Positions 14,137 to 21,957 of a stretch of DNA of 23,854 nt are shown piece after piece; within the stretch, counting starts at the first letter, position 1; every line of letters starts with the position of its first letter. Where the stretch lies: the NCBI GenBank assembly GCA_900767415.1, contig CAAFYZ010000044.1, positions 1 through 23,854 on the forward strand, read 5' to 3'. The DNA comes from Clostridia bacterium (GTDB lineage Bacteria > Bacillota > Clostridia > Oscillospirales > CAG-272). The notes beneath the pieces are model-generated. The model saw only the letters and a program-made list of their open reading frames with translations. It did not search any database and was not told where the DNA came from. The translations under genes were made by a program, and so were the position numbers.

Positions 14137-14185
14137 TCGGAATTCAAGAACTTATTCTATGCCGCCTTTGGCGGCAGAAAGGGAT
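14137..14185 (+). repeat. Leader module, copy 1 (hairpin plus ribosome binding site)
   Basis: TCGGAATTCAAGAACTT, six variable bases, then the GCCGCC-ttt-GGCGGC hairpin (14161-14175) and AGAAAGGG. A GTG lies 7 nt after AAAGGG (14191) but opens only a three-codon frame, GTG-AAA-GTT-TAA. It is repeated 156 bp downstream with the same internal spacing from AATTC to the ribosome binding site. Confidence 0.75.
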
Positions 14186-14290
14186 ACGGCGTGAAAGTTT
14201 AAGATTGTTATATAGGCACGCTTTCGTGTTTCACGCACGAATTTCCCTCAAAACGGGTCCCACCCCCGTTTTGGTTTCCTTACGGAAACA

Positions 14291-14340
14291 TCGGAAAATT
14301 CAAGAACTTGTCATGTGCCGCCTTTGGCGGCAGAAAGGAT
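14291..14340 (+). repeat. Leader module, copy 2, carrying the GH2 ribosome binding site
   Basis: The same module as at 14137, differing in six bases before the hairpin and in two extra A residues after TCGG. Here AAAGGA (14334-14339) is 6 nt before the GH2 ATG. The loop CCTTT could alternatively pair with the AAAGG of the ribosome binding site, in competition with the GC hairpin. Between the copies are hairpins AAAACGGG/CCCGTTTT and GTTTCC-ttac-GGAAAC. Confidence 0.75.
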
Positions 14341-14345
14341 TTATT

Positions 14346-16685
14346 ATGCGCGAGCGCATTTTATTTGACGATGGCTGGCTCTTCCATCGCGGAGACCTGA
14401 AGCAGGAGGACTCCGAGGTCAAGGGCATTATGTATATGTCCGCGAAGACCGAGCGGTATCATATCGGTCCCGCCGCACCTGCCCACTTTGCCGAGGCGGA
14501 TTCCTATGACAATGTGAGAGAACACAACACCGAGCGGTGGGAAAAGGTAACGCTCCCGCACGATTATCTGTTCGCCGATGCCGCCGATGCACATAAAAAC
14601 TGCGCTCTCGGCTTTGTCTCTTACGACAACGCGTGGTACCGCAAGAAGTTTACGGTGCCGAAAGAGGATCTCGGGCGCCGGCTGACCCTCCTTTTCGAAG
14701 GGGTGGCGACGCACGCGACCGTCTATCTGAACGGTTGTCTGATGAAACACAATTTCACGGGGTACAGCCCGTTTGAAGTCGATATCACCGATTTTGTGCG
14801 CTATGGGGAGGAGAATGTCCTTGCCGTCTATGTGGAGACTTCGGAGCACGAGGGTTGGTGGTATGAGGGCGGCGGTATCTACCGCCACGTCTATCTGACG
14901 AAGGCATCGCCGCTGGCACTCGATCTCTACGGCATTTATGCCGCTCCCGAGAAGATTTCGGAGGATGCGTGGCGTCTGACAGTGGAGAATACCGTCCGCT
15001 ATGACGACGCGACCCCGGAGAAAAAGCCGTTTTGCACCCTGACCGAGATTTTCGACGCGGCGGGCACTCTCGTTGCGAAGGCAGAGGCATCGGGCGAGGT
15101 GAACGCTTACGAAAAGACGGTGCTCTCCGTGACGATGACGATGGAAAAGCCGCACCTCTGGGGCATCACCGACCCGACCCGTTATACCTGTCGGACGACG
15201 GTGTTTGACGGGACGGAAGAGGTCGACCGGGACGATGTGCGCTTCGGTTTCCGCACCGTGGAGATGAGTCCCGCACACGGACTCTTCCTGAACGGGCGAC
15301 ACATTCTCCTGAAAGGCGTGTGCGGACACGAGAACTTCGGTCTGACGGGCAAGGCATGCCCCGACAATATTTTTCGCGAGAAAATTCTGACGATCAAAGA
15401 GATGGGGGCGAATGCCTTCCGCACGAGCCACTATCCGCAGTCTCCCGTTCTGATGGAGGCGTGCGACGAGTACGGACTTCTCGTCATGGACGAGACGCGT
15501 TGGTTCGATTCGACGGAGGAGGGGATCGAACAACTTGAGACCCTGATCCGCCGCGACCGCAACCGTCCGTCGGTGATCATGTGGTCGGTCGGGAACGAAG
15601 AACCTCTTTTCATCACCGAGCAGGGACGGCGGATCTGCCGTCACATGATGAGTGCCGTGCGCCGCCTCGACCGCACGCGCCCCGTCATGACCGCGAATGA
15701 CAAATCGCCGACGCTCGCAACCGTGTACGATGAGTGCGACATCATCGGCATCAACTATAACCTGAATCTCTTCGACGAAGTGCACGCGGCGCACCCCGAC
15801 AAGGCGATCTTCTCCTCGGAGAACTGCGCGACGGGCAGTATCCGCGGCTGGTACTATCCCGACGATCCCGCGCTCGGTCGTGTGTCCGCGTATGACAAGG
15901 ACACCAACGCATGGTTTCTCGGCAGAGAAAAGACATGGAAATTCCTCACCGATCGGGAGTGGGTGCTCGGCGGTTTTCAGTGGCACGCCTATGAGTACCT
16001 CGGTGAGGCGGCATATCCGCGCCGCTGTTCCTGCTCGGGGGCGATCGACCTCTTCTGGCAGAAGAAGGACGCCTTTTATCAGAATCTTTCTCTTTGGGGT
16101 GAAGAGCCGATGATTCACCTTCTCCCGCACTGGAATTTTGCGGGGAGGGAAGGAGAACAGATCCGCGTCGTCGCCTATACGAACTGCGACGAGGCAGAAC
16201 TGTTCCTTGACGGCGAGTGCCTCGGCACCTGCAAAGTGGAGAAATACGGACACGCCGAGTGGCAAATCCCTTACCGTCCCGGCACGCTCAAAGTCATCGG
16301 ACGAAAGGGCGGACGCCCGGTCGTTTCGGATATAAAAGAGACTTCGGGTCGCGGCGTCGGACTTGAGCTCTCCCTGATGAACCGTCTGCCGCTGCGCGCG
16401 GGAGCATCGGACATGGCGTTGATCTCCTGCCGCGTGCTTGACGCCGAGGGACGAGAAGTGCCGAATGCCTGCCCGACCGTCACCTTTACGACGAACGGTC
16501 TTGGCAGCGTGTATTCGGTCGGATCGGACAATACCGATCGCGCGAGCTTCCGCCGCTCCTCCTGCAAGATGTATGCAGGGCGGGCAACCGCCGCGGTGAA
16601 CGTCGGCGAAAAGGCAGGCACGCTTATCGTCTATGCCGAGGCGGACGGACTCACAATCGGCAAAGTCGAAATCCCGATTGCCTGA
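14346..16685 (+). CDS. Glycoside hydrolase family 2 (beta-galactosidase/beta-glucuronidase-like)
   Basis: A 779-aa retaining glycosidase. It starts with the typical LFDDGWLFHRGD segment, followed by the sugar-binding jelly-roll domain (about 50-190, with WYRKKF and GGGIYRHVYL), an immunoglobulin-like domain, and the TIM barrel (about 290-570). The acid/base is Glu418 in MWSVGNEEP and the likely nucleophile is Glu492 in FSSENC. C-terminal regions resemble the DUF4982 and Big-like domains seen in many gut GH2 enzymes. There is no signal peptide, so it likely acts on imported oligosaccharides in the cytoplasm. The start at 14346 is chosen over upstream codons because of AAAGGA 6 nt before it and the family N-terminus. 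Exact sugar specificity (galactoside, glucuronide or other) cannot be decided from the sequence. Confidence 0.92.
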   Translation: MRERILFDDGWLFHRGDLKQEDSEVKGIMYMSAKTERYHIGPAAPAHFAEADSYDNVREHNTERWEKVTLPHDYLFADAADAHKNCALGFVSYDNAWYRKKFTVPKEDLGRRLTLLFEGVATHATVYLNGCLMKHNFTGYSPFEVDITDFVRYGEENVLAVYVETSEHEGWWYEGGGIYRHVYLTKASPLALDLYGIYAAPEKISEDAWRLTVENTVRYDDATPEKKPFCTLTEIFDAAGTLVAKAEASGEVNAYEKTVLSVTMTMEKPHLWGITDPTRYTCRTTVFDGTEEVDRDDVRFGFRTVEMSPAHGLFLNGRHILLKGVCGHENFGLTGKACPDNIFREKILTIKEMGANAFRTSHYPQSPVLMEACDEYGLLVMDETRWFDSTEEGIEQLETLIRRDRNRPSVIMWSVGNEEPLFITEQGRRICRHMMSAVRRLDRTRPVMTANDKSPTLATVYDECDIIGINYNLNLFDEVHAAHPDKAIFSSENCATGSIRGWYYPDDPALGRVSAYDKDTNAWFLGREKTWKFLTDREWVLGGFQWHAYEYLGEAAYPRRCSCSGAIDLFWQKKDAFYQNLSLWGEEPMIHLLPHWNFAGREGEQIRVVAYTNCDEAELFLDGECLGTCKVEKYGHAEWQIPYRPGTLKVIGRKGGRPVVSDIKETSGRGVGLELSLMNRLPLRAGASDMALISCRVLDAEGREVPNACPTVTFTTNGLGSVYSVGSDNTDRASFRRSSCKMYAGRATAAVNVGEKAGTLIVYAEADGLTIGKVEIPIA

Positions 16686-16725
16686 CAAAAGGTATAAAAA
16701 GAAAACAATTCTTTGCAAAATACAC

Positions 16726-16766
16726 AAAATCGACGTCGGGATCGTGAAGATCCCGACGTCGGTTTT
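16726..16766. terminator. Bidirectional intrinsic terminator after the GH2 gene
   Basis: A 13-bp perfect stem (CGACGTCGGGATC with its complement) and a GTGAA loop, extended by a wobble and AAAA/TTTT. It sits between the GH2 gene and the convergent minus-strand operon. From 16767 to 16952 I see only a short GGCGG-ctaa-CCGCC hairpin and no supportable gene. Confidence 0.85.
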
Positions 16767-16952
16767 ACATTGTCTCTTTTTTGAAAGAATCCGATTTTGC
16801 GAAAAATCAGAAGCGGATCTCCGTGCAGGAATAGGAGGAGGAAGGCGGCTAACCGCCCACGTGCATCGGTTTCGTTTTTGCCGTCATGTAAGAAAGTTCT
16901 GCGGTGATTATCCTAACAGTCTCTGTGTGACGGAAAGAATAAATTGCATATT

Positions 16953-17366
16953 TCAGAATTTGTCAAGATCGAGCGCGTGTCCGCCGCAGTGACCGTCGAA
17001 CATTCCGGTCATATCGCACAGCAGATCTCCCTCCTCCGACGGGCGAAATCCGACGGCACGGAGCAACCGCTCCTCTCCGGCGTCCCGCGGTGCACGGCAG
17101 AGGTGCGCACCCGTGCGGTCGATGAAGTCCATCGTCGCCCGACCGAGGATAAACATGGCTTCAAAATCGTCGATCCCCGGTGCGAGCCGAAGGTCAAAGA
17201 TCGTACCGTACCCCTCCGCAATGTCAAACTGCGAGCCGCCGAGCAGATGCCCGTCACCCGCATCGCGCATGGCGTAAACAAAAGCACCGTCGCGTACCGG
17301 AATACCGAGAAGTGCGGCGATCGCGGCTTTTTCTTCTTCCGTCTGTGCGGGAGCAATGCGGAACAT
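16953..17366 (-). CDS. Putative GNAT-like acetyltransferase
   Basis: A 137-aa protein of weak similarity. The order of predicted elements (an N-terminal helix, a strand with DGAFVYAMRD, LLGGSQFDIAEGYGTIFDLRLAP in the middle, a helix FEAMFILGRATMDFIDRTGAHL, then RLLRAVGFRP) follows the GNAT acetyltransferase fold: the late LLRAVGF block resembles the final GNAT helix and strand. The canonical acetyl-CoA loop (Q/RxxGxG/A) is not obvious, so activity is uncertain. The C-terminus, MTGMFDGHCGGHALDL, resembles clostridial GNAT-like proteins as I remember them. It starts 4 nt after the rluB stop codon with GAGGGGG as ribosome binding site, and is the last gene of the operon. Confidence 0.6.
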   Translation of the reverse strand: MFRIAPAQTEEEKAAIAALLGIPVRDGAFVYAMRDAGDGHLLGGSQFDIAEGYGTIFDLRLAPGIDDFEAMFILGRATMDFIDRTGAHLCRAPRDAGEERLLRAVGFRPSEEGDLLCDMTGMFDGHCGGHALDLDKF

Positions 17367-17370
17367 ACCG

Positions 17371-18093
17371 TCACCCCCTCGTCGCGCGATAGAGATATTC
17401 TACCTCGCGCGGTTCGAGATACCGCCATTTCCCGACGGGGAGACCGTCGAGTTTCAACTCGCCGATCGAAAGGCGGGAAAGGCGTTTGACGGTCAGCCCC
17501 GCCTGTTCGCACATCTTGCGGATCTGGCGGTTTCTTCCTTCGAAGAGGGTCATTTTCAGAACCGTTCCGCGCTCGTCGGTCTCTCCGAGCACCACATCGA
17601 CGGGACGGATCTTATAGCCGTCGATCGTGAGCGGAGAGGTGAGGATCATATACTGTTCTTCGCTGACGGGACCCGCGACCTTGACACGGTAGACCTTTCC
17701 CACCGTGTGGGAAGGATGCGTGAGGCGGTTTTTCAGATCGCCGTCGTCGGTGAGCAGGAGCATCCCTTCGGAAATCATGTCGAGCCGCCCGACAGGGTAG
17801 ACTCTCGCGTCGACGCCGTCGAGAAGGTCGGTGACGCATTTTCTCCCGCGGTCGTCCGAAGTGGAAGAAAGATAGCCGCGCGGCTTGTTCATCATTATGT
17901 AGGTGTATTCCCGTTTTCCCCCGGTCACGCGGCGGTTTTCGTAAGCGACGGTGTCGCGCGACGGGTCGATTTTCTGCCCGATCTCGGCGGGGTGTCCGTT
18001 GACCGTGACGCGCCCCGCCGCAATGGCTTCTTCTGCTTTTCTGCGGGAGAGAACGCCCGCATCGGCAAGGAATTTCTGAAGTCTGACTTCCAT
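17371..18093 (-). CDS. rluB: 23S rRNA pseudouridine synthase, RluB/RsuA family
   Basis: A 240-aa pseudouridine synthase. Residues 1-45 form an S4 RNA-binding domain (MEVRLQKFLADAGVLSRRKA, then GRVTVNG). The catalytic domain has NKPRGYLSS (69-77), the catalytic Asp105 in VGRLDMISEGMLLLTDDGDL, and the C-terminal EGRNRQIRKMCEQAG block. This is the RsuA/RluB/E/F family; RluB is chosen by its usual clostridial context, though 16S or other 23S targets cannot be excluded. The start at 18093 is chosen because AGGAG precedes it and the S4 domain begins at once; further upstream the frame runs into the D,D-carboxypeptidase gene. Confidence 0.92.
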   Translation of the reverse strand: MEVRLQKFLADAGVLSRRKAEEAIAAGRVTVNGHPAEIGQKIDPSRDTVAYENRRVTGGKREYTYIMMNKPRGYLSSTSDDRGRKCVTDLLDGVDARVYPVGRLDMISEGMLLLTDDGDLKNRLTHPSHTVGKVYRVKVAGPVSEEQYMILTSPLTIDGYKIRPVDVVLGETDERGTVLKMTLFEGRNRQIRKMCEQAGLTVKRLSRLSIGELKLDGLPVGKWRYLEPREVEYLYRATRG

Positions 18094-18115
18094 GTGTGTC
18101 TCCTGTATCGTTTGT

Positions 18116-19237
18116 TTATCGGCGCGAAAAGATCCGCGCAAAAATGGATTTCTTTTTCGGTAAAAGGACGCTCTCTTCGGCGACCAGCGGGATCTCGGAG
18201 AGCAGGGTATCTCCTTCATAGAGAAGGAGCGAACCGACCGCGTCTCCTTTTCGGACGGGGGCGGCAAGATAGCGGGGCAGGCGAACCTCTTTCGTAACGG
18301 GGCTCGCACCTTTTTTGGCAATGTAGCGGTATCCCGCGGCATTGGTCACCGTGACGGTGCTCTGCTTTCCGCCGATCACGGGAAGGGTGTAGCGCACTTC
18401 TTTTTCAAGCAGGGGAACGCGCCCCTCCAGAAGAGAATAGCCGTAGTCGAAGAGCTTTTCGTGATCCGACCAGTCGTTTGGCGCGTCGAGGGTAACGGTG
18501 ATGAGCGTCAGCCCCTCCCGCTCCGCCGCACCGACAAGACAGCGCCCGCTTTTTTTCGTAAACCCGGTTTTGACACCGACCGCACCGTCGTAAAGAGACA
18601 GGAGTTTGTTGTGATTGACGACCAGTCGGACAGGGTCGTCGCCGAGGGCGATCTTGTGGGTGGACACGATTTTTCGGAATTCTTCGTTTTCCATCGCCGC
18701 GGCGGCAATATAGGATAACTCGCGTGCCGTCGTATAATGTTCTTTTCCGTCGAGACCGTGCGGTGTCTCAAAGTGCGTGTCGACAAGTCCGAGTGCCGCC
18801 GCCTTTTCGTTCATCATGGAGACGAAGGCGGGGACAGAACCCGCCACCTCGCAGGCGAGTGCTTCCGCGGCATCGTTGGCACTGCGGAGCATCAGCCCGT
18901 AGAGCAACTCGCGCACGGTGAGGACTTCACCGGATTTTAAGTAAAGAGAAGACCCTTCCACCCCGACGGCACGCGGATCGATTTCCACTTTTTTATCAAG
19001 ATCCGCGTGTTCCATCACGACGAGAGCCGTCATGATTTTGGTCGTACTTGCCATCGGAAGACGGGCGTTGGAGTTCTTTTCGTAAAGAAAAGTTTGCTCC
19101 GACGGTACATAGAGCGTTGCCGCGCGGGCACTTACCGGGATTCCGACATCGGAAAAAGCATAGACGGTAAAGAGCGAAAACAAAAATGCGCACAGGAGCA
19201 GAAAGAGGATCCACCCCGTTTTATTCGGTCGGAACAT
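18116..19237 (-). CDS. D-alanyl-D-alanine carboxypeptidase (DacF/DacB type)
   Basis: A 373-aa low-molecular-weight penicillin-binding protein that removes the terminal D-Ala from peptidoglycan stem peptides outside the membrane. It has an N-terminal signal/anchor segment (about 8-29) and the three active-site motifs: S64-TTK67, S119-AN121 and K223-TG225. A PBP5 C-terminal beta-domain follows (about 265-355), and the protein ends in KKKSIFARIFSRR, an amphipathic basic helix typical of membrane attachment in this family. AAGGAG precedes the ATG. Placement beside gerW and scpAB suggests the DacF-like, sporulation-linked subgroup, but a vegetative role is equally possible. A possible own promoter lies at 19302-19329. 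Confidence 0.93.
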   Translation of the reverse strand: MFRPNKTGWILFLLLCAFLFSLFTVYAFSDVGIPVSARAATLYVPSEQTFLYEKNSNARLPMASTTKIMTALVVMEHADLDKKVEIDPRAVGVEGSSLYLKSGEVLTVRELLYGLMLRSANDAAEALACEVAGSVPAFVSMMNEKAAALGLVDTHFETPHGLDGKEHYTTARELSYIAAAAMENEEFRKIVSTHKIALGDDPVRLVVNHNKLLSLYDGAVGVKTGFTKKSGRCLVGAAEREGLTLITVTLDAPNDWSDHEKLFDYGYSLLEGRVPLLEKEVRYTLPVIGGKQSTVTVTNAAGYRYIAKKGASPVTKEVRLPRYLAAPVRKGDAVGSLLLYEGDTLLSEIPLVAEESVLLPKKKSIFARIFSRR

Positions 19238-19301
19238 AAAAGTCTCCTTCCCCCGAGAGTTCGGGCATATTCACACTTTCAGTGTTGCCCGTCCGGGGAG
19301 A

Positions 19302-19329
19302 AGTATGCGTTCCTGTTTTTGTCAGTCAA
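19302..19329 (-). promoter_or_regulatory. Possible promoter of the D,D-carboxypeptidase gene
   Basis: On the minus strand, TTGACT (19329-19324), just past the gerW stop codon, and CATACT (19307-19302) are 16 bp apart. The -10 is weak; the 96-bp gap to the next gene makes an internal promoter plausible. Confidence 0.35.
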
Positions 19330-19333
19330 AAAA

Positions 19334-19732
19334 TCAGCGGGAGAAGAATGCGCCTTTCAGCCGCCGCAGAAGATCCGGTGCGTTTTCAATCAGAGTGGCG
19401 ATCCGATCGACGCTCTGCGCCCCGGCAGAAGGCGCGACGGGGATCAGTTCCGCCCCGCGTTCTTTCGATACGGTGAGAAAAGCAATCGGCGTGACCGAAA
19501 TGCCGGTTCCGCCACCGCCGCCGAAATTCTTCTTTTCCGCCCGGTGTCCGTCCGTCCCGATCCCCCCGCTTGCGAATCCGACGCTCACGCGGCAGACGGG
19601 GATCACGGTGATCCCGGCGGTGGTTTCTATCGGCGTTCCGATCGCGGAGTTTTCGCCAGCGAGACGGGCGATCTCTCGCAGAGATGCGTTGATGACATCG
19701 TTCATCCCGGGAGTGCCCGAGGTTTCGATCAT
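19334..19732 (-). CDS. gerW: Sporulation protein GerW/YtfJ family
   Basis: A 132-aa protein of the YtfJ/GerW family, required for normal spore germination in Bacillus subtilis. Matching blocks are an N-terminal helix, then GTPIETTAGITVIPVCRVSVG (about 32-52) with GFASGG after it, the glycine-rich NFGGGGGTGISVTPIAFL (about 69-86), and a closing LIPV strand. Length is typical. The ATG overlaps the DUF2953 stop codon in a 4-nt ATGA, so the two are coupled. Presence of this gene argues that the organism belongs to a spore-forming lineage, although relatives that lost sporulation can keep it. Confidence 0.9.
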   Translation of the reverse strand: MIETSGTPGMNDVINASLREIARLAGENSAIGTPIETTAGITVIPVCRVSVGFASGGIGTDGHRAEKKNFGGGGGTGISVTPIAFLTVSKERGAELIPVAPSAGAQSVDRIATLIENAPDLLRRLKGAFFSR

Positions 19733-20283
19733 GAGAAGTTCCTCTCTTTTCTTCGGAGTTTCCGTCGTTTGTATAAGAAGAGAAAGACGAAGAGAAAAAG
19801 ATCGGAAAGAGAAGCGGAGAATGCAAAATCGAGACTGACGTCCCCCGCGCGTTCCAGCGCGTCGGCATCGGTGACGGTGTTTTGAAAAAATCCGCGGAGA
19901 ACCGAGGAGAGAAAACCGACGGCGACGGCATAGCGTCCGTGTGTCCGCGCCACGGCATCGGGCGTCCCCTCCCGCGTCGGGGCAAAGGTAAAGATCCGCA
20001 CGGAGAATCGGTCGGCGACGCGCCTCAGTGCAAAAAGTGCCGCCTCTGCCGACCGTACGACGGAAAGAGGAGCGCGGTTTCTTGTCCGCACTCTCCGTTT
20101 TTTTGCCGCCTTTTTGTTTTTTTCGTCGGTTTCACTCTTTCCCACGGTGAAGAGAAGGGCGAATACCGAAAGGTGAAGTCCGATGACGGCGCTTTCGCCG
20201 ACACGGACACGGAACGTCACCGGCTCAAAAAGAAGGAGGAGAAACAGCGAGAGAAGGGAGACGGAAAGAAAGATTCCGGGCAT
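19729..20283 (-). CDS. DUF2953 family membrane protein
   Basis: A 184-aa protein with an N-terminal hydrophobic segment (about 3-20) running into EPVTFRVRV, then a beta-rich region, a very basic stretch (KNKKAAKKRRVRTRNR, about 56-71), and a second hydrophobic segment near the C-terminus (about 158-170) followed by RRKLRRKERNFS. The layout and its position between scpB and gerW fit DUF2953, an uncharacterised family commonly found there in Clostridia. The family match is inferred mainly from context and topology, since no strong motif is visible. Function unknown; coupling to gerW through an ATGA overlap suggests a spore-related or envelope role. Confidence 0.65.
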   Translation of the reverse strand: MPGIFLSVSLLSLFLLLLFEPVTFRVRVGESAVIGLHLSVFALLFTVGKSETDEKNKKAAKKRRVRTRNRAPLSVVRSAEAALFALRRVADRFSVRIFTFAPTREGTPDAVARTHGRYAVAVGFLSSVLRGFFQNTVTDADALERAGDVSLDFAFSASLSDLFLFVFLFLYKRRKLRRKERNFS

Positions 20284-20321
20284 GGTACACCTCGGTTTTT
20301 CCCGTCTCCCTCCGCATCGCC

Positions 20322-21104
20322 TTAAAGGTCGTTGTGCACGTCGTCCTCTGCGGAAGTGTCGGCTTCTTCGGGGAGCGACGGCTCTTCCGTCTCGGCACTC
20401 TGTGCACTCTCTTCGGTGTCTTCGACGGATGTTTTTGGCGAGCCGCCCTCGTTCATCGCGTCTTCGAGTGTCATCTCGGTCTGCTCGCCGTCGGCGGCTT
20501 CGGACTTCTCGTTCTCTTCGGTTTTCGCTTTGTCGAACATATTCATGATCTCCTCGCTTGTCGCAGGGAGCTCGTCAAGCCCCGACAGACCGAAGCAACG
20601 GAGAAAGTCGTTCGTCGTCCCGTAGAGCATCGGGCGACCCGGAGCGTCGAGACGCCCTTTCGATTCGATGAGTCCGCGGTCGATCAGGTTGTTCATCGCG
20701 TAAGAAGAATCTGCCCGACGCAGGGCATCGACAAAAGCGCGCGTGACGGGCTGGTTGTAGGCGACGATCGCGAGTGCCTCCATCGAAGAGGTGGAGAGCG
20801 TACCGTTTTTCTTGATGCCGAGGGCGTCGCGGATCTCCGGCAGATATTGCGGCTTCGTGCAAAGCTGGCAGGAGTCGGGATAGGTCAGAAGAACAACGCC
20901 GCGGGCAAGTTTCTGCTTGTTGTAAGCGTCCGCGTACTTTGTTACTTTATCCTTTATTTTTGCCGGAGTCATCTCAAATATGCGTCCGAGCACGGCATAA
21001 GTGATCGGGTGCCCCGCCGCGAAGAGAATGGCTTCGAGTGCCTCTTCCAGAACGACGGTGCGTTCGGGGAGTTCTGCGTCCTGTGTTTTCTGTTCTTCAC
21101 TCAT
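20322..21104 (-). CDS. scpB: Chromosome segregation and condensation protein ScpB
   Basis: A 260-aa subunit of the SMC-ScpA-ScpB condensin. It has two winged-helix domains: VVLEEALEAILFAAGHPIT opens the first, and LSTSSMEALAIVAYNQPVTR with the RGLIESKGRLDAPGRPMLYGTT segment (about 147-168) marks the second, followed by DFLRCFGLSGLDELP. Residues about 190-260 are an acidic, low-complexity tail longer than in many homologues. The gene overlaps the end of scpA by 8 nt, so the partners are probably translated in a coupled way. Confidence 0.96.
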   Translation of the reverse strand: MSEEQKTQDAELPERTVVLEEALEAILFAAGHPITYAVLGRIFEMTPAKIKDKVTKYADAYNKQKLARGVVLLTYPDSCQLCTKPQYLPEIRDALGIKKNGTLSTSSMEALAIVAYNQPVTRAFVDALRRADSSYAMNNLIDRGLIESKGRLDAPGRPMLYGTTNDFLRCFGLSGLDELPATSEEIMNMFDKAKTEENEKSEAADGEQTEMTLEDAMNEGGSPKTSVEDTEESAQSAETEEPSLPEEADTSAEDDVHNDL

Positions 21105-21945
21105 GGTCTGTCTGCTCGCTTTCGTCGGATTTTTCGGAAGATTCCTCGGGAGAAGAGTCGAACTCGCTGCCCTCGCCCTCCGCGGGAACGTAATCGGGGT
21201 TCAGAGAAAATTTTAAGGACAGGCCGTCCGTTGAATATTCGGGATTCCCGTCCACCACCTCGTAGGTGGTAATCATGATACGGTGAATTTTAATCAGTTC
21301 GAGAATGCCCATGAAGCGGGCGACGAGTTCGGGGCGGGAGTCCGCATCTTTGAGAAGGAAAAACATGGACGCCTCTTCGTGCTCTTCGAGCAACTCGCAG
21401 ATCTCTTCGATCTTCTCTTCGACCGAGACGACGTGACGCTTGATCAGCGGGTTGACAAGATCCGTCGGTTTCCTCTCGGATTCTGCGACCTTGATACGGC
21501 GCATGACCGCCTGCAGAGCTTTCAGCATCATGTTCGCGTCGAGGTTCAGCGGGAGTCCGCGTTCCGGCGGGACATCGTCCGTCCCTTTGACGTAGCGACC
21601 GGAATACTCTTCGTACATCACGCGCATTTCTTTCGCGGCGATCTTTGCCTGCTGATAGAGGAGCAGGGCGTTCTGAATCTCGCGGCGCGGGTCGTTTTCC
21701 GTGCCCTCTTCGTGCGGGAGGATCATGCGGCTCTTGATGAGCATCAGCTCGCTTGCCATGACGATAAATTCGCTCGCCACATCGAGGTCCATGCGTTGGG
21801 CTTCTCTGATATATTCCATATATTGATCGCAGATCAGAGCGATCGGGATGTCGGTGATGCTCACTTTGTTTTTTGCGATCAGCGAGAGCAGAAGGTCGAG
21901 GGGACCTTCAAACTGGTCGAGACGATAGGTGATCGGTTCTGACAT
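21097..21945 (-). CDS. scpA: Segregation and condensation protein ScpA (kleisin)
   Basis: A 282-aa kleisin that bridges SMC heads in the bacterial condensin. The N-terminus has the diagnostic FEGPLDLLLSLIAKNKVSI (about 9-27) and ITDIPIALICDQYMEYI, then FIVMASELMLIKSRMILP (about 60-77). The C-terminal winged helix includes the VARFMGILELIKIHRI block (about 215-230), and an acidic Ser/Glu tail follows. Its AAGGA ribosome binding site overlaps the stop codon of the M50 protease gene 12 nt upstream. ScpB follows with an 8-nt overlap. Confidence 0.96.
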   Translation of the reverse strand: MSEPITYRLDQFEGPLDLLLSLIAKNKVSITDIPIALICDQYMEYIREAQRMDLDVASEFIVMASELMLIKSRMILPHEEGTENDPRREIQNALLLYQQAKIAAKEMRVMYEEYSGRYVKGTDDVPPERGLPLNLDANMMLKALQAVMRRIKVAESERKPTDLVNPLIKRHVVSVEEKIEEICELLEEHEEASMFFLLKDADSRPELVARFMGILELIKIHRIMITTYEVVDGNPEYSTDGLSLKFSLNPDYVPAEGEGSEFDSSPEESSEKSDESEQTDHE

Positions 21946-21957
21946 ATCAATATATCC

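Noticed and set aside
14361..16727. Very long open frame (788 codons) antisense to the GH2 gene
   Set aside because: It mirrors the GH2 reading frame in GC-rich DNA, has an Arg/His/Val-rich composition with no recognisable motif, and has no ribosome binding site. The GH2 frame has clear catalytic motifs.
16814..16914. Possible 12-codon minus-strand peptide and a TTGACA at the end of the GNAT-like gene
   Set aside because: The TTGACA lacks a credible -10 at 16-18 bp, and the short frame has no ribosome binding site. I do not claim a small RNA or gene here.
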